NCBI RefSeq assembly: GCF_029581275.1
Contig: NZ_CP120742.1
Location: forward strand, 1,276,501-1,340,500
Direction of reading: 5' to 3'
Length of the DNA: 64,000 nt
Source: Micromonospora sp. WMMD1155
GTDB lineage: Bacteria > Actinomycetota > Actinomycetes > Mycobacteriales > Micromonosporaceae
Shown here: positions 36,444 to 45,349 of the stretch, one piece after another
Layout of the letters: each line of letters starts with the position of its first letter
How positions within the stretch are numbered: position 1 is the first letter of the stretch
Notes under the pieces: generated by a model
What the model was told of the DNA's origin: nothing
Databases searched by the model: none
What the model saw: only the letters and a program-made list of their open reading frames with translations
Translations under genes and position numbers: made by a program

Positions 36444-37003
36444 GATCGGCGACCGTACCAAAGTGTGGTCTCGCCGTAACGGCGACTGCGGTCGGAGGTG
36501 ATGCCGTCCACCCAGTCGAACTGCCTGGTCCGACTGGACCGCTCCACCACCACGAGCGCGTCGGGCGCCAGCCACCCGCCGTCGACCAGAGCGGCCAACA
36601 GGGCGGTGATCTCCTCGTCCGGGACCGCGTAGGGCGGATCGGCGAAGACCACGTCGTACGGCCCGCCGTCCGGGCCGGCGGCCAGCGCCGTCGCCACCTT
36701 GCCGGCGACCAGGCGGGCAGCCGGGCCGACGCCCAGGGTCGCGACGTTCTCCCGGATCACCTGGGCCGCCCGTGGGTCGGACTCGACAAGCAGCACGTGC
36801 CGGGCACCCCGGGAGAGCGCCTCCAGCCCGACCGCGCCGGAACCGGCGTACAGGTCGGCGAAGCGGGCGCCGTCGAGGTCGACCTCGGCCTCGACGGCGC
36901 TGAACAACGCCTCCCGGACCCGGTCGGACGTGGGTCTGGTGCCGGCGCCGGAAGGCGCGGCGATCCGCCGACCACCGAGTGCGCCGGCCACGATCCGGGT
37001 CAC
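36440..37003 (-). CDS. rsmD: 16S rRNA (guanine966-N2)-methyltransferase RsmD
   Basis: 187 residues. The start TRIVAGALGGRRIAAPSG and RPTSDRVREALFS are RsmD signatures. SAM motif I is FADLYAGSGAVGLEALSRGA; catalytic motif IV is VVFADPPYAVP (DPPY). It methylates G966 of 16S rRNA. It is coupled to coaD, an arrangement conserved across many bacteria, and divergent from the LPXTG-type gene across a 305-bp gap. Confidence 0.96.
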   Translation of the reverse strand: MTRIVAGALGGRRIAAPSGAGTRPTSDRVREALFSAVEAEVDLDGARFADLYAGSGAVGLEALSRGARHVLLVESDPRAAQVIRENVATLGVGPAARLVAGKVATALAAGPDGGPYDVVFADPPYAVPDEEITALLAALVDGGWLAPDALVVVERSSRTRQFDWVDGITSDRSRRYGETTLWYGRRS

Positions 37004-37080
37004 GGTCTCCTCCTGCTCATACCCGCGACGCTACGCGACCCGTCGGACCTATCGCCCGACACGGTCGGTACCACCACGAA

Positions 37081-37092
37081 GATCACGTGATC
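37081..37092. promoter_or_regulatory. 12-bp perfect palindrome in the rsmD/surface-protein gap
   Basis: GATCACGTGATC, extended imperfectly by flanking GAA and ACTTC, in an AT-rich stretch (37075-37140) of the 305-bp divergent gap 37004-37308. It could be an operator. A possible promoter for the surface-protein gene, TGTCTC-17-TAGGGT, lies about 75 bp further on (37153-37181). Nothing else is recognised in this gap. Confidence 0.35.
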
Positions 37093-37308
37093 ACTTCTCG
37101 TATATCAATGATCTCAACTTCATAACATCCGTCTTAGCAAATCCTGAGCGCTGTCTCACGACCGGCGATCTCGCTAGGGTCTGCCGGGTGCCGGCGGCAA
37201 CCCACCGGCCCGCGGTACGGGAGGGCGCCTCTCCGATCGGACGTGCAGCGACCGTCCACTGTCACTCCCGTGCCACACCCCTGACGCTTCAGCACTCCAG
37301 GAGTACCC

Positions 37309-38817
37309 GTGATCCGTCCCAAGCTGTCGCTACAGCGACCGCTGGCCATCCTGGGAGCCGCCCTCATCGGCCTCACCGGGGCAGTCGCGGTGGCCGGCCC
37401 GGCCAGCGCGCACCACACCACGATCACCGCCGTAGCCGACTGTGACCGGCTCACCGGCGAGCGCGTGATCACCTGGAAGGTCGAGAACAGCGAGCGCGAC
37501 AAGGCGGTCACCCTCAAGACGGTGACCGCGGAGCCGGCGACCGAGGTCACCGTGCCCGTCGAGGGCTCCGAGGCGGTCCCGCTGCAGGGCACCGTCATCC
37601 GCAAGGGCGCCAGCGTCCTGGCCGTCCAGCGGGTGCCGGGCGACACCGCCACCGCCAAGCTCACCATCTTCGGCAAGTGGAAGAAGAACGGGCAGGAAGC
37701 CACCAACGACGGCAGCATCAACCTGGCCGCCGACAGCTCCTGCGCGCCGGCACCGAAGTGCGTCGACGTCGACAAGGCCACGTACAGCCACACCTTCGAC
37801 GGTCCGAAGGGCACCGCCACCGTCAAGCTCGACGGTGACCTGCCGCTCTGCGGCGAGGGCAAGCAGTGGTTCACGCTGGTGTCGTACTTCGCACCCCGGC
37901 CGCAGTTCGCCACCCCGCAGTACGTCTACGGCACGCCGGACAGCAACTGGATCGGTGGCACCCAGACCGAGATCGAGCTGAACGTGGAGATCCCGGACTG
38001 CCACACCCAGGTCGACCTGATCTGGGGCGGCAAGGACGAGGTCATCGACGAGCTGGTCGACGGTGGCAAGCGCTACGGCGACAAGAAGCTCGGTTCGGCG
38101 GGCGCCCCGGGTAACCGCTCGAAGGGCCCGCAGGGCTGGTACAACGGCGGCAGCAAGAGCTGCACCACCCCGGCCTCGACCTTCGCGTCCAACTGCGACG
38201 GTTCCGTCGCCGTGTCGCTGAGCAACGACGGCAAGATCAGCAAGTACGCGGTCGAGTTCGAGGTCAAGGGCGAGAACGGCTTCACCAAGAAGGTCTCCGT
38301 CCCGGCCGGCAAGGCCGACACCAGCGTCGTGGTTCCCGCCGCCGACGCCGGCAAGATCGAGGTGCTGGTCGACGGCAAGGTCGTCGAGAACGGCACGTAC
38401 TCGTGGCAGCGCCCCGAGGACTGCCCGCTGCCGGTCGTCACCACCAAGGCCGACTGCAAGGACTTCGCCCTCACCGTGACCAACCCCGAGGGTGGCCTCC
38501 CGGTCAAGGCGACGTTCACCTACGGCGACAAGAACGAGACCCGTACGGTCGCCTCCGGCGAGTCGGAGACCGTGACCTTCACGGCCGGCAAGACCGAGTC
38601 GGCGCTCGTCGCGCTGCCCGACCTCGACCTGGAGATGGAAGCCATCTACACGCCGGAGGGCAACTGCGGCGGCGGTGGCGCCGGTGGCGAGGAGCCGGGC
38701 CTCCCGGTCACCGGTGCGGCGGCGGGCGGCATCGCCGCCGGTGCGATCGCGCTGCTGATCGCCGGCGCGGTGCTCTTCGTCATCGCCCGGCGGCGTCGGG
38801 TGACCTTCACCGCCTGA
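37309..38817 (+). CDS. LPXTG-type cell-wall-anchored protein
   Basis: 502 residues. A Sec signal peptide (1-35, ending GPASA-HH) is followed by beta-rich repeats that look like Thioester/Ig-type modules, with paired Cys (ADC...SSC; KADC...GNC). Near the C-terminus come a Gly-rich spacer, the sortase motif LPVTG (about 465-469), a hydrophobic helix and RRRR. It should be linked to peptidoglycan by a class E/A-like sortase not encoded here. GTG start with AGGAGT in front. Codon use is biased to GCC/GGC/AAG, suggesting high expression. Confidence 0.9.
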   Translation: MIRPKLSLQRPLAILGAALIGLTGAVAVAGPASAHHTTITAVADCDRLTGERVITWKVENSERDKAVTLKTVTAEPATEVTVPVEGSEAVPLQGTVIRKGASVLAVQRVPGDTATAKLTIFGKWKKNGQEATNDGSINLAADSSCAPAPKCVDVDKATYSHTFDGPKGTATVKLDGDLPLCGEGKQWFTLVSYFAPRPQFATPQYVYGTPDSNWIGGTQTEIELNVEIPDCHTQVDLIWGGKDEVIDELVDGGKRYGDKKLGSAGAPGNRSKGPQGWYNGGSKSCTTPASTFASNCDGSVAVSLSNDGKISKYAVEFEVKGENGFTKKVSVPAGKADTSVVVPAADAGKIEVLVDGKVVENGTYSWQRPEDCPLPVVTTKADCKDFALTVTNPEGGLPVKATFTYGDKNETRTVASGESETVTFTAGKTESALVALPDLDLEMEAIYTPEGNCGGGGAGGEEPGLPVTGAAAGGIAAGAIALLIAGAVLFVIARRRRVTFTA

Positions 38818-38831
38818 GACAACCCGCTCTG

Positions 38832-38877
38832 ACGACAGAGGGCGCGTCGACCACCCGGTCGGCGCGCCCTCTGTCGT
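38832..38877 (+). terminator. Strong hairpin terminator after the LPXTG gene
   Basis: Perfect 15-bp arms ACGACAGAGGGCGCG (38832-38846) and CGCGCCCTCTGTCGT (38863-38877) with a 16-nt loop, 14 bp after the stop codon. No T-tract follows, which is common for actinobacterial terminators. Confidence 0.8.
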
Positions 38878-38964
38878 GCGCGGGGTGGCCCACCAAGCCC
38901 TGGGCAACCTCGCATACGCTGCGCGGCCCACCGGCTGCGCGGCCCACCGGCCACCCTGGGTGGC

Positions 38965-39043
38965 GTGATCGACTCGGAGTCATTGAAGTCGGGGCATCCC
39001 CCAGGGCTCGACACCCCGGTTTCCTGAAACGGGAGTGGATCAC
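38965..39043. repeat. 79-bp imperfect palindrome (REP-like)
   Basis: Begins GTGATC and ends GGATCAC. The left arm (to about 39000) and the reverse complement of the right arm share GTGATC-N-ACTC, a central GAA and CGGGG blocks, so the element can fold on itself. It lies in the 348-bp convergent gap 38818-39165 between the LPXTG gene and recG, with no coding potential. It resembles dispersed intergenic palindromes of Micromonosporaceae, a resemblance I recall but cannot check. Confidence 0.55.
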
Positions 39044-39084
39044 GAGCCTGGCCCACGCCGGAAGAGGCCGGGGCGAGCCGGAGC

Positions 39085-39132
39085 GGGGCCGGAGCAGGCC
39101 GCAGCGGGGCCGGAGCAGGCCGCAGCGGGGCC
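39085..39132. repeat. Tandem 21-bp repeat, 2.3 copies
   Basis: Two exact 21-bp units (39085-39105, 39106-39126) starting GGGGCCGGAGCAGG plus a third partial copy, just after the recG stop region. Flanking DNA is a degenerate version of the same GGCCGGAGC theme. Confidence 0.8.
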
Positions 39133-39165
39133 AGCGCGGGCCGGTCGAGGGCAGGTCAGGCGACC

Positions 39166-41364
39166 TCAGCCCTTCTCCAGGTACTCCGCGCGGTCCTCGT
39201 CCACCAACGCGGCCACCGAGGCGGCCAGCGCCGGGTTGCGGGTCAGCTCCGGGTCGTCCTCGATCAGGGTGATCGCCTCGGCACGGGCGTCGCGAATCAG
39301 CTCGGCGTCCCGTCGCAGCGACAGCAGCCGCAGGTGCGACCGGCGCCCGGACTGGGTGGCGCCCAGCACGTCACCCTCACGGCGCTGTTCCAGATCCAGC
39401 TCGGCGAGCTTGAAACCGTCGCTGGTGGACGCCACCGCGTCCAGCCGCTCCCGCGCCGACGACCCCTCGGCCGCCTCGCTGACCAGCAGACAGAGCCCGG
39501 CGGCGGCACCCCGGCCGACCCGACCCCGCAACTGGTGCAGTTGGGAGACACCGAAACGGTCCGCGTCCAACACGATCATCACGGTCGCGTTCGGCACGTC
39601 CACGCCGACCTCGATCACGGTGGTCGCCACCAGCACGTCCAGGTCACCGGCGGCGAAGGACCGCATCACCGCGTCCTTCTCGTCGGCCGGCAGGCGACCG
39701 TGCAGCACCCCGATCCGCAGCCCGTGCAGCGGCCCCTCGGCCAGCAGCGGTGCCACCTCGGTCACCGCCAGCGGCGGGCGTCGACCGTTGTCGTCCTCGG
39801 GTGGCGGCTCCTCGTCGGAGGTGGGACCGTCACCGATCCGGGGACAGACCACGTACGCCTGGTGGCCGGCGTTAACCTCCTCGCGTAGCCGACGCCAGGC
39901 CCGGTCCAGGTAGGCCGGCTTCTCGGCGGCCGGCACCACGTGCGAGGCGATCGGCGACCGCCCCCGGGGGAGCTGGGAGAGGGTGGAGACCTCCAGGTCG
40001 CCGTAGACGGTCATCGCCACCGTGCGCGGGATGGGCGTGGCCGTCATCACCAGTACGTGTGGCGGCTGGTCGGCCTTGGCCCGCAGGGCGTCGCGTTGCT
40101 CCACACCGAAGCGGTGTTGCTCGTCGACGACCACCAGGCCGAGGTCGGCGAAGTCGACCCCCTCGTAGAGCAGGGCGTGGGTGCCGAGCACGATGCCCGC
40201 GGCACCGCTGGCGACCTCGCCGAGCGCCCGCCGCCGGGCCGCCGCGCCCAGCGAGCCGGTGACCAGCTCGACCCGGGTGGCGTGCTCGGCGGAACCCAGC
40301 TCGCCGGCTCTGCCGAGCGGCCCGAGCAGGTCGAGCATGCCGCGGTGGTGCTGGGCGGCCAGCACCTCGGTGGGCGCCAGCAGCGCGGCCTGCCCGCCCG
40401 CGTCGACCACCTGAAGCATCGCCCGCAACGCCACGACGGTCTTGCCCGAGCCCACCTCACCCTGCAACAGGCGGTGCATCGGGTGGGGTGCGGCCAGGTC
40501 CGCGGCGATCTCGACGCCCACGTCGCGCTGGCCTTCCGTCAGCTCGTACGGCAGACGGGCGTCGAAGGCCTCCAGCAGCCCACCTGGCCGGGCCGGGCGG
40601 GGTCGGGCCGGCCAGTCGGCTGCCCGGTGCTTGCGCTGGACCAGGGTCAACTGGACGGCGAACGCCTCGTCCCACTTGAGCCGCCGCCGTGCCCGGTGCA
40701 GTGCCTCCTTGCTGGACGGCCGGTGGATCTCCTTCAGCGCGGTGCCCAGCCCGACCAGCTTGCGGCCGGCTCGCACGTCGGCCGGCAGCGGATCGTCCGG
40801 CGGGGTGAACGTGTCCAGCACGACGCGTACGCACCGAGCGATCACCCAGGTCGGCAGGGCCGCCGCGGCCGGGTAGACGGGGATCAGCGCGCCGGCGAAC
40901 TCCTCGATCTCGTCGTTGACCGCCGCCTCGCCGTCCCCACCGTCGCCGAGCAGCACGTACTCCGGGCCGTTGAGCTGTCGTTTACCCCGGAACTCGGTGA
41001 CCTTGCCGGCGAACAGCCCCCACCGACCGGGGCGCAGCTCCCGCTCGCGCCACGCCTGGTTGCCGAAGAACGTCAACGTCAGGACCCCGCCGGAGCCGTC
41101 GCCGACGGTCACCTCCAGCAGGTTGCCCCGCCGCTGCCGCATCGGACGCACCGCGGTGCGCTGCACCTGGGCCAGCACGGTGACCTGCTCGCCGACGTCC
41201 AGGGAACGGATGTCGGTGTGCTCGCCGCGCTCGTCGTAGCGGCGCGGGAAGTGGTAGACCAGGTCACCCGCGGTGTGCAGGTCGAGGTGCGTGGCCAAGG
41301 CCTTGGCCGTCTTGTCCCCGACCAGCTTCTTCAGCGGAGTGTCCACGGTGGCTGGTTCGCTCAT
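39166..41364 (-). CDS. recG: ATP-dependent DNA helicase RecG
   Basis: 732 residues from the ATG at 41364 (MSEPATVDTPLKKLVGDKTA). The wedge/OB domain is in the first 280 residues (VYHFPRRYDERGEHTDI, LEVTVGDGSGGVLTLTFFGN). Helicase motifs: LLQGEVGSGKTVVALRAM (I), LVVVDEQHRFGVEQR (II, DEQH), VMTATPIPRTVAMTVYGD (III) and QLRGRVGRGAAAG (VI). It remodels stalled forks and branched DNA. The ATGA overlap with the DAK gene shows coupling. Confidence 0.97.
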   Translation of the reverse strand: MSEPATVDTPLKKLVGDKTAKALATHLDLHTAGDLVYHFPRRYDERGEHTDIRSLDVGEQVTVLAQVQRTAVRPMRQRRGNLLEVTVGDGSGGVLTLTFFGNQAWRERELRPGRWGLFAGKVTEFRGKRQLNGPEYVLLGDGGDGEAAVNDEIEEFAGALIPVYPAAAALPTWVIARCVRVVLDTFTPPDDPLPADVRAGRKLVGLGTALKEIHRPSSKEALHRARRRLKWDEAFAVQLTLVQRKHRAADWPARPRPARPGGLLEAFDARLPYELTEGQRDVGVEIAADLAAPHPMHRLLQGEVGSGKTVVALRAMLQVVDAGGQAALLAPTEVLAAQHHRGMLDLLGPLGRAGELGSAEHATRVELVTGSLGAAARRRALGEVASGAAGIVLGTHALLYEGVDFADLGLVVVDEQHRFGVEQRDALRAKADQPPHVLVMTATPIPRTVAMTVYGDLEVSTLSQLPRGRSPIASHVVPAAEKPAYLDRAWRRLREEVNAGHQAYVVCPRIGDGPTSDEEPPPEDDNGRRPPLAVTEVAPLLAEGPLHGLRIGVLHGRLPADEKDAVMRSFAAGDLDVLVATTVIEVGVDVPNATVMIVLDADRFGVSQLHQLRGRVGRGAAAGLCLLVSEAAEGSSARERLDAVASTSDGFKLAELDLEQRREGDVLGATQSGRRSHLRLLSLRRDAELIRDARAEAITLIEDDPELTRNPALAASVAALVDEDRAEYLEKG

Positions 41365-42974
41365 TCGATCCCTACCAGGAGCGGATAAAACGGCTGGCCC
41401 CCCGGGTACGCGTGCACCTCGACGAACGGCCAGCGACTCGCGACGTGGGCGCGGACGGCGTCGGTGAGCCCGGCCGGGGCGTCCAGCCCGGCCAACAGGG
41501 TGACCATCTCGCCGCCGCCGCCGAGCATCCGGTCGACGACTGCGGCGCAGGTGTCGGTGAGGTCGGTGCCGATCAGGTGCACCTCCCCCTCGACCAGCGC
41601 CAGGACGTCGCCGGGGCGGCACGGCCCGGCGACGGTCAGCGCCTCCCGGCTGGCGTGGCAGACCTCGGCGTAGCGGCACGCGCCGGCCGCCTCGGCCATC
41701 GCGATCACGTCGTCCTCGAAGCGGCGGTCGCCGTCGCGGACCGCGAGGGCGGCGAGCGCCTGCACGGGCGAGCGGGTCGGCACCACGCTCACCTTGATGC
41801 CGTGCCGGTGGGCCTCGCGCGCCGCCGCGCTGGCCACGGCCTCCGTGTCGGCGTCGTTGGGCAGCACCACCACCCGGGCCGCACCGGTGCTGCGGACGGC
41901 GTCCAGCAACTCACCGGTGGACGGGTTACCCGGCACGACGGTGGCGCCCTCCGCGGCGAACAACTCGGCGATGCCACCCCCGGTGGCGACCACCACCGCG
42001 GCCCGGCCGGTCGCCACCGGCCCCGGGGGCGACTCCGGCTGGTCGGCGAAGCGGGTCACCGAGATCCGGTACGGCCGACCGGCGGCGACGCCGGCCTCGA
42101 CCGCCGCGCCCACGTCGTTGACGTGCACGTGCACGTTCCAGGTGGCCTCCGGCTCCCGCCCGTCGCCGACGACGACCAGGGAATCCCCCAAGGCGTCGAG
42201 CGTCCGCCGCAACCCGTCGACCGCCTCAACGCCTGCGTCGAGGAGGAACTGCACCTCGTACGCGTACTCCTCGGAGCCGGTCTCCCGGGCGGCGGTGGCC
42301 GCCGGACGGACGGAGCGCGGCGGCGGCGCGGGCCGGGCGTCGGTCTCGCCGGTGAGCACCGCGACCAGGGCGTCGAGCAGCACGCAGAGCCCTCGGCCAC
42401 CGGCGTCGACGACACCCGCGCGGGCCAACGCCGGCAGTTGCTCCGGGGTCCGGGCGAGCGCCTCGGTCGCGGCCCGGGCCGCGACGCGGGCCACCGCCGG
42501 CAGGTCGTCGCTGTCGGCCTGTTCGGCTGCCGTGGCGGCCGCCGCGACCACGGTGAGCACCGTGCCCTCGACCGGCCGGGCGACCGCGGTGTACGCGGCG
42601 GCGGTGCCGGAACGCAGCGCGGCGGCCAACTCCCGGCCGCGCACCACAGGCACCCCGGCGACCTCGTCGGCGACCCCCCGCAGGATCTGCGAGAGGATCA
42701 CCCCGGAGTTGCCCCGCGCGCCGAGCAACGCGCCCTGCGCCAAAAGCCGCAGCGCGTGCCCGTGTGCGGTCGGCCCGCTGTCGGGGAGAGTGTCCAGATC
42801 CATCGCGAGCGCCTGCTGCGCCGAGGTGAAGGTGAGCACCAGGTTGGTGCCGGTGTCACCGTCGGGCACCGGGTAGACGTTGAGCTGGTCGATCTCGCCC
42901 TGGTGGCGCTTGAGCGCGGCCAACCCACTCGCGCACCAGCGGCGGACCGTGGCGGCGTCGAGGGTGTCCAGCAC
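41361..42974 (-). CDS. DAK2/DhaL-domain protein, fatty-acid-kinase (FakA/YloV)-like
   Basis: 537 residues from the GTG at 42974. The N-terminal DhaL domain shows LNVYPVPDGDTGTNLVLTF (Asp ligands for Mg-ATP) and GARGNSGVILSQILRGVADE. The C-terminal part has DegV-like features (VVVATGGGIAELF, TVVPGNPSTGELLDAV). In Firmicutes FakA phosphorylates FakB-bound fatty acids, feeding PlsX; no FakB is seen here, so the substrate is unproven. A TAGGCT hexamer 7 nt before the GTG supports this start and a leaderless mRNA. recG follows, as in many bacteria. Confidence 0.88.
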   Translation of the reverse strand: MLDTLDAATVRRWCASGLAALKRHQGEIDQLNVYPVPDGDTGTNLVLTFTSAQQALAMDLDTLPDSGPTAHGHALRLLAQGALLGARGNSGVILSQILRGVADEVAGVPVVRGRELAAALRSGTAAAYTAVARPVEGTVLTVVAAAATAAEQADSDDLPAVARVAARAATEALARTPEQLPALARAGVVDAGGRGLCVLLDALVAVLTGETDARPAPPPRSVRPAATAARETGSEEYAYEVQFLLDAGVEAVDGLRRTLDALGDSLVVVGDGREPEATWNVHVHVNDVGAAVEAGVAAGRPYRISVTRFADQPESPPGPVATGRAAVVVATGGGIAELFAAEGATVVPGNPSTGELLDAVRSTGAARVVVLPNDADTEAVASAAAREAHRHGIKVSVVPTRSPVQALAALAVRDGDRRFEDDVIAMAEAAGACRYAEVCHASREALTVAGPCRPGDVLALVEGEVHLIGTDLTDTCAAVVDRMLGGGGEMVTLLAGLDAPAGLTDAVRAHVASRWPFVEVHAYPGGQPFYPLLVGIE

Positions 42975-42981
42975 GGGCAGA

Positions 42982-42987
42982 AGCCTA
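42982..42987 (-). promoter_or_regulatory. -10 element, probable leaderless DAK-recG promoter
   Basis: TAGGCT on the minus strand, 7 nt before the GTG at 42974; identical in sequence to the elements before the PhoD-like and CYTH-CHAD genes. Confidence 0.4.
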
Positions 42988-43261
42988 CTGGCGCGCACCG
43001 ACACGCGCCGGAGTCGTCCGGCGTGTCCTCCGCGTCCCGGTCTCGCGGTGACCGCAGCGCGGGCGGACACCTCCGGTAGCCTTGCCGCCGGGCCGGCCCA
43101 CTCGCGGGCGGACGGGCCCTCGACCAGGTGGGAGCCGGAGCGCGAACGAGCGCCGGACCGGGCCGGTTGGCCGGGTCGGCGAGTCATCGGGTAACCTGAC
43201 CAGGTTGCCCGGGTAGCACCTGCCGGCGACCCCATGAACGTATCAATCCCAGGAGTATCCC

Positions 43262-43453
43262 GTGGCTAGCGTGTGCGACGTCTGTGGCAAGGGACCGGGC
43301 TTCGGCCACAACGTGTCCCACTCGCACCGGCGGACCAACCGCCGCTGGAACCCGAACATCCAGTCGGTGCGTACCCCGGCCGGTGGCGGCAACACCAAGA
43401 AGTTGAAGGTCTGCACCTCGTGCATCAAGGCCGGCAAGGTCACCCGCGCCTGA
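43262..43453 (+). CDS. rpmB: 50S ribosomal protein L28 (zinc-binding form)
   Basis: 63 residues from a [23 protein letters not shown] and [11 protein letters not shown] are L28 signatures. The Cys pairs CDVC and CTSC make this the Cys-plus, zinc-binding version. CAGGAG precedes the start. It is divergent from the DAK-recG operon and followed by a strong hairpin. Confidence 0.96.
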   Translation: MASVCDVCGKGPGFGHNVSHSHRRTNRRWNPNIQSVRTPAGGGNTKKLKVCTSCIKAGKVTRA

Positions 43454-43483
43454 CGCGGTAGCACCCACTCTCTCGTACGGCTC

Positions 43484-43511
43484 AGCCGGCGGACCCTGAG
43501 GTCCGCCGGCT
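43484..43511. terminator. Hairpin terminator between rpmB and the GNAT gene
   Basis: Perfect 12-bp arms AGCCGGCGGACC / GGTCCGCCGGCT with a CTGA loop, between convergent genes; suitable for both directions. CTGTCGT follows on the plus strand. Confidence 0.8.
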
Positions 43512-43538
43512 CTGTCGTGTGGTGGGGACCGCTCGCCC

Positions 43539-44000
43539 TCAGAGGGTGCGGCCGAAGGAGACGCAGCCCTCCGCGTCCTTGTAGAAGCCGAAGTTCGGGA
43601 TCCGCTCGTACCCCGCTGAGCCGTACATGGCGATCGCCTCGGGCTGCTTGTCACCGCACTCCAGGACCACCCGCTTGCGGCCCTGCTCACGGGCCGAGCG
43701 CTCGACGGCGGCCAGGACCGCGCGGGCCACGCCGCGCCCCCGCGCCGCCGGCGCCGTGTACATCCGCTTCAACTCCGCGGTGTCCGCGCCGTGGCTGCGC
43801 CAGCCGCCACAGCCGACCGGCTCACCGGCCAGGTAGGCCACCAGGAACGCACCGTCCGGCGGCTCGAACTCGCTCGCGTCCACCGGGGTGTCGTCGCCGG
43901 AGCCGCCGTAGCGGGCACCGAGGTCGGCCAGTGCGGCTCGGATCAACTGCTGCGCCACCGGTGCGTCGAACCGCACCGCCCGGATCTCGATCTCACTCAC
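43539..44000 (-). CDS. GNAT-family N-acetyltransferase
   Basis: 153 residues from the GTG at 44000 (VSEIEIRAVRFDAPVAQQLI). GNAT core: FLVAYLAGEPVGCGGWR, AELKRMYTAPAARGRGVARA (acetyl-CoA loop R-x-x-G-x-G/A), VLECGDKQPEAIAMYGSAGY and RIPNFGFY. The acceptor is unknown. A TACCCT -10-like element ends 7 nt before the GTG, supporting the start. thiL follows upstream on the same strand but is separately read. Confidence 0.9.
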   Translation of the reverse strand: MSEIEIRAVRFDAPVAQQLIRAALADLGARYGGSGDDTPVDASEFEPPDGAFLVAYLAGEPVGCGGWRSHGADTAELKRMYTAPAARGRGVARAVLAAVERSAREQGRKRVVLECGDKQPEAIAMYGSAGYERIPNFGFYKDAEGCVSFGRTL

Positions 44001-44007
44001 GGTGTCC

Positions 44008-44013
44008 AGGGTA
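44008..44013 (-). promoter_or_regulatory. -10 element, probable leaderless GNAT promoter
   Basis: TACCCT on the minus strand, 7 nt before the GTG at 44000, lying between the thiL stop and the GNAT start. Confidence 0.35.
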
Positions 44014-44029
44014 CGGCGGGTGCCGGGCC

Positions 44030-45019
44030 CTAACGGAAGTGGTCCCAGCCGGTCGGGCCGTCGTAGGGCGCGCCGTCGACGGTCACACCGCCACCGTGCG
44101 TGACCACACCGATCGGCCGCCACTGCGGTGGCAACGCCACCGCCGGGGGGAAGGTCGCGGCCAGCGCGTGGTCCTCGCCACCGGCCAGGATCCAGGTGTA
44201 CGGGTCGACGCCGAGCGCCTGCGCGGCGTCGGCCATCTGCCGGGGCACCTCGAACGCGTCCCGGCGGACGTCGATGGCCACCCCGCTCGCCGTCGACACG
44301 TGCCCGAGATCGGCGAGCAGCCCGTCCGACACGTCGATCATCGAGGTGGCGCCGAGCGTGGCGGCCTGCGGCCCGGCCGGGTAGGGCACCTGCGGCCGCC
44401 GGTACGCCTCGACCAGCAGCCGGGGGGTCCGGAACCCCCGGGTGAGCACGTTCAGCCCGGCTCCCGCGTACCCGGTGCGTCCGGCCAGGGCGAGCACGTC
44501 CCCCGGACGGGCACCGGACCGCACCACCGGCGGGCGCCCCTGCAGGTCGCCGAGCGCGGTCACCGCGACGGTCAGCGTGGGACTGGAGGACATGTCCCCG
44601 CCGACGACACTCGCGCCGACCGTCGCCGCCTCCGCGGACAGCCCGTCCGCCAACTCCTCCGCCCAGCCGGTCTCCAGGTCCGCCGGCATGCAGAGGGCGA
44701 CCAAGAGGGCCGTCGGCGTCGCGCCCATCGCCGCGATGTCCGCCAGGTTGGCGGCCGCCGCCTTGTGCCCCACGTCGCGGGCCGAGCACCAGTCCCGCCG
44801 GAAGTGTCGCCCGTCGACCAGCACGTCCGTGGAGGCCACCACCCGGCCGTCCGGGGCGGTCACCACCGCCGCGTCGTCACCGGGGCCGAGCAGTGTCGTC
44901 GGCCCGTACGACAGTCGAGCGGTGATCCTCCCGATCAGCCCGAACTCCCCGATCCCGGACACGCTGACGCCACCGCCGCCGTTCCGCCCGTGCCGCCCGG
45001 CTCCGCCCTGCTCGCTCAC
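44030..45019 (-). CDS. thiL: Thiamine-monophosphate kinase
   Basis: 329 residues from the GTG at 45019, with AAGGAGC just upstream. ThiL blocks: FGLIGRITARL, LLGPGDDAAVV, STDVLVDGRHFRRDW, HKAAAANLADIAAMGA (ATP/Mg binding), VVGGDMSSSP and TSMIDVSDGLLADLGH. It makes thiamine diphosphate from the monophosphate. It is divergent from the Lrp-like gene. No thiamine riboswitch is seen in the 96-bp gap. Confidence 0.95.
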   Translation of the reverse strand: MSEQGGAGRHGRNGGGGVSVSGIGEFGLIGRITARLSYGPTTLLGPGDDAAVVTAPDGRVVASTDVLVDGRHFRRDWCSARDVGHKAAAANLADIAAMGATPTALLVALCMPADLETGWAEELADGLSAEAATVGASVVGGDMSSSPTLTVAVTALGDLQGRPPVVRSGARPGDVLALAGRTGYAGAGLNVLTRGFRTPRLLVEAYRRPQVPYPAGPQAATLGATSMIDVSDGLLADLGHVSTASGVAIDVRRDAFEVPRQMADAAQALGVDPYTWILAGGEDHALAATFPPAVALPPQWRPIGVVTHGGGVTVDGAPYDGPTGWDHFR

Positions 45020-45115
45020 CGCTGCTCCTTGACCACCGATAGGGATCAGACCTGGTCCGTAAGGTAGTTTCACCCTTCGGGCCGCTCCCGAGCGGCGACG
45101 GACGGAGGTCGAGTC

Positions 45116-45349
45116 GTGGTACAGGCGTACATCCTCATCCAGACCGAGGTCGGCCGCGCACGTGACGTGGCGGGTCTCATCGCGGACATCTCCGGCGTCG
45201 TACGCGTCGACGCCGTCACCGGGCCGTACGACGTGGTCGTCCTCACCGAGGCGAACACCGTCGACGAGCTGGGCAAACTCATCGTCAGCAAGGTGCAGAT
45301 GGTGCCCGGGATCACCCGCACCCTCACGTGTTCGGTGGTGCGGCTGTAA
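45116..45349 (+). CDS. Stand-alone Lrp/AsnC ligand-binding (RAM) domain protein
   Basis: 77 residues from a GTG: MVQAYILIQTEVGRARDVAG, then VVRVDAVTGPYDVVVLTEAN, the RAM fold without the DNA-binding domain. Such SraA-like proteins bind amino acids and can modulate full Lrp proteins; a partner is not evident. Its TAA is followed directly by the GTG of the DUF3515 gene, so the pair is an operon. Confidence 0.92.
   Translation: MVQAYILIQTEVGRARDVAGLIADISGVVRVDAVTGPYDVVVLTEANTVDELGKLIVSKVQMVPGITRTLTCSVVRL

Noticed and set aside
43262..43453. rpmB and rpmF as Zur-regulated zinc-free paralogues
   Set aside because: Both proteins keep their Cys pairs, so they are the zinc-binding versions; no Zur-box-like palindrome was recognised.
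45020..45115. TPP riboswitch upstream of thiL
   Set aside because: The gap is too short and lacks the CUGAGA core motif.
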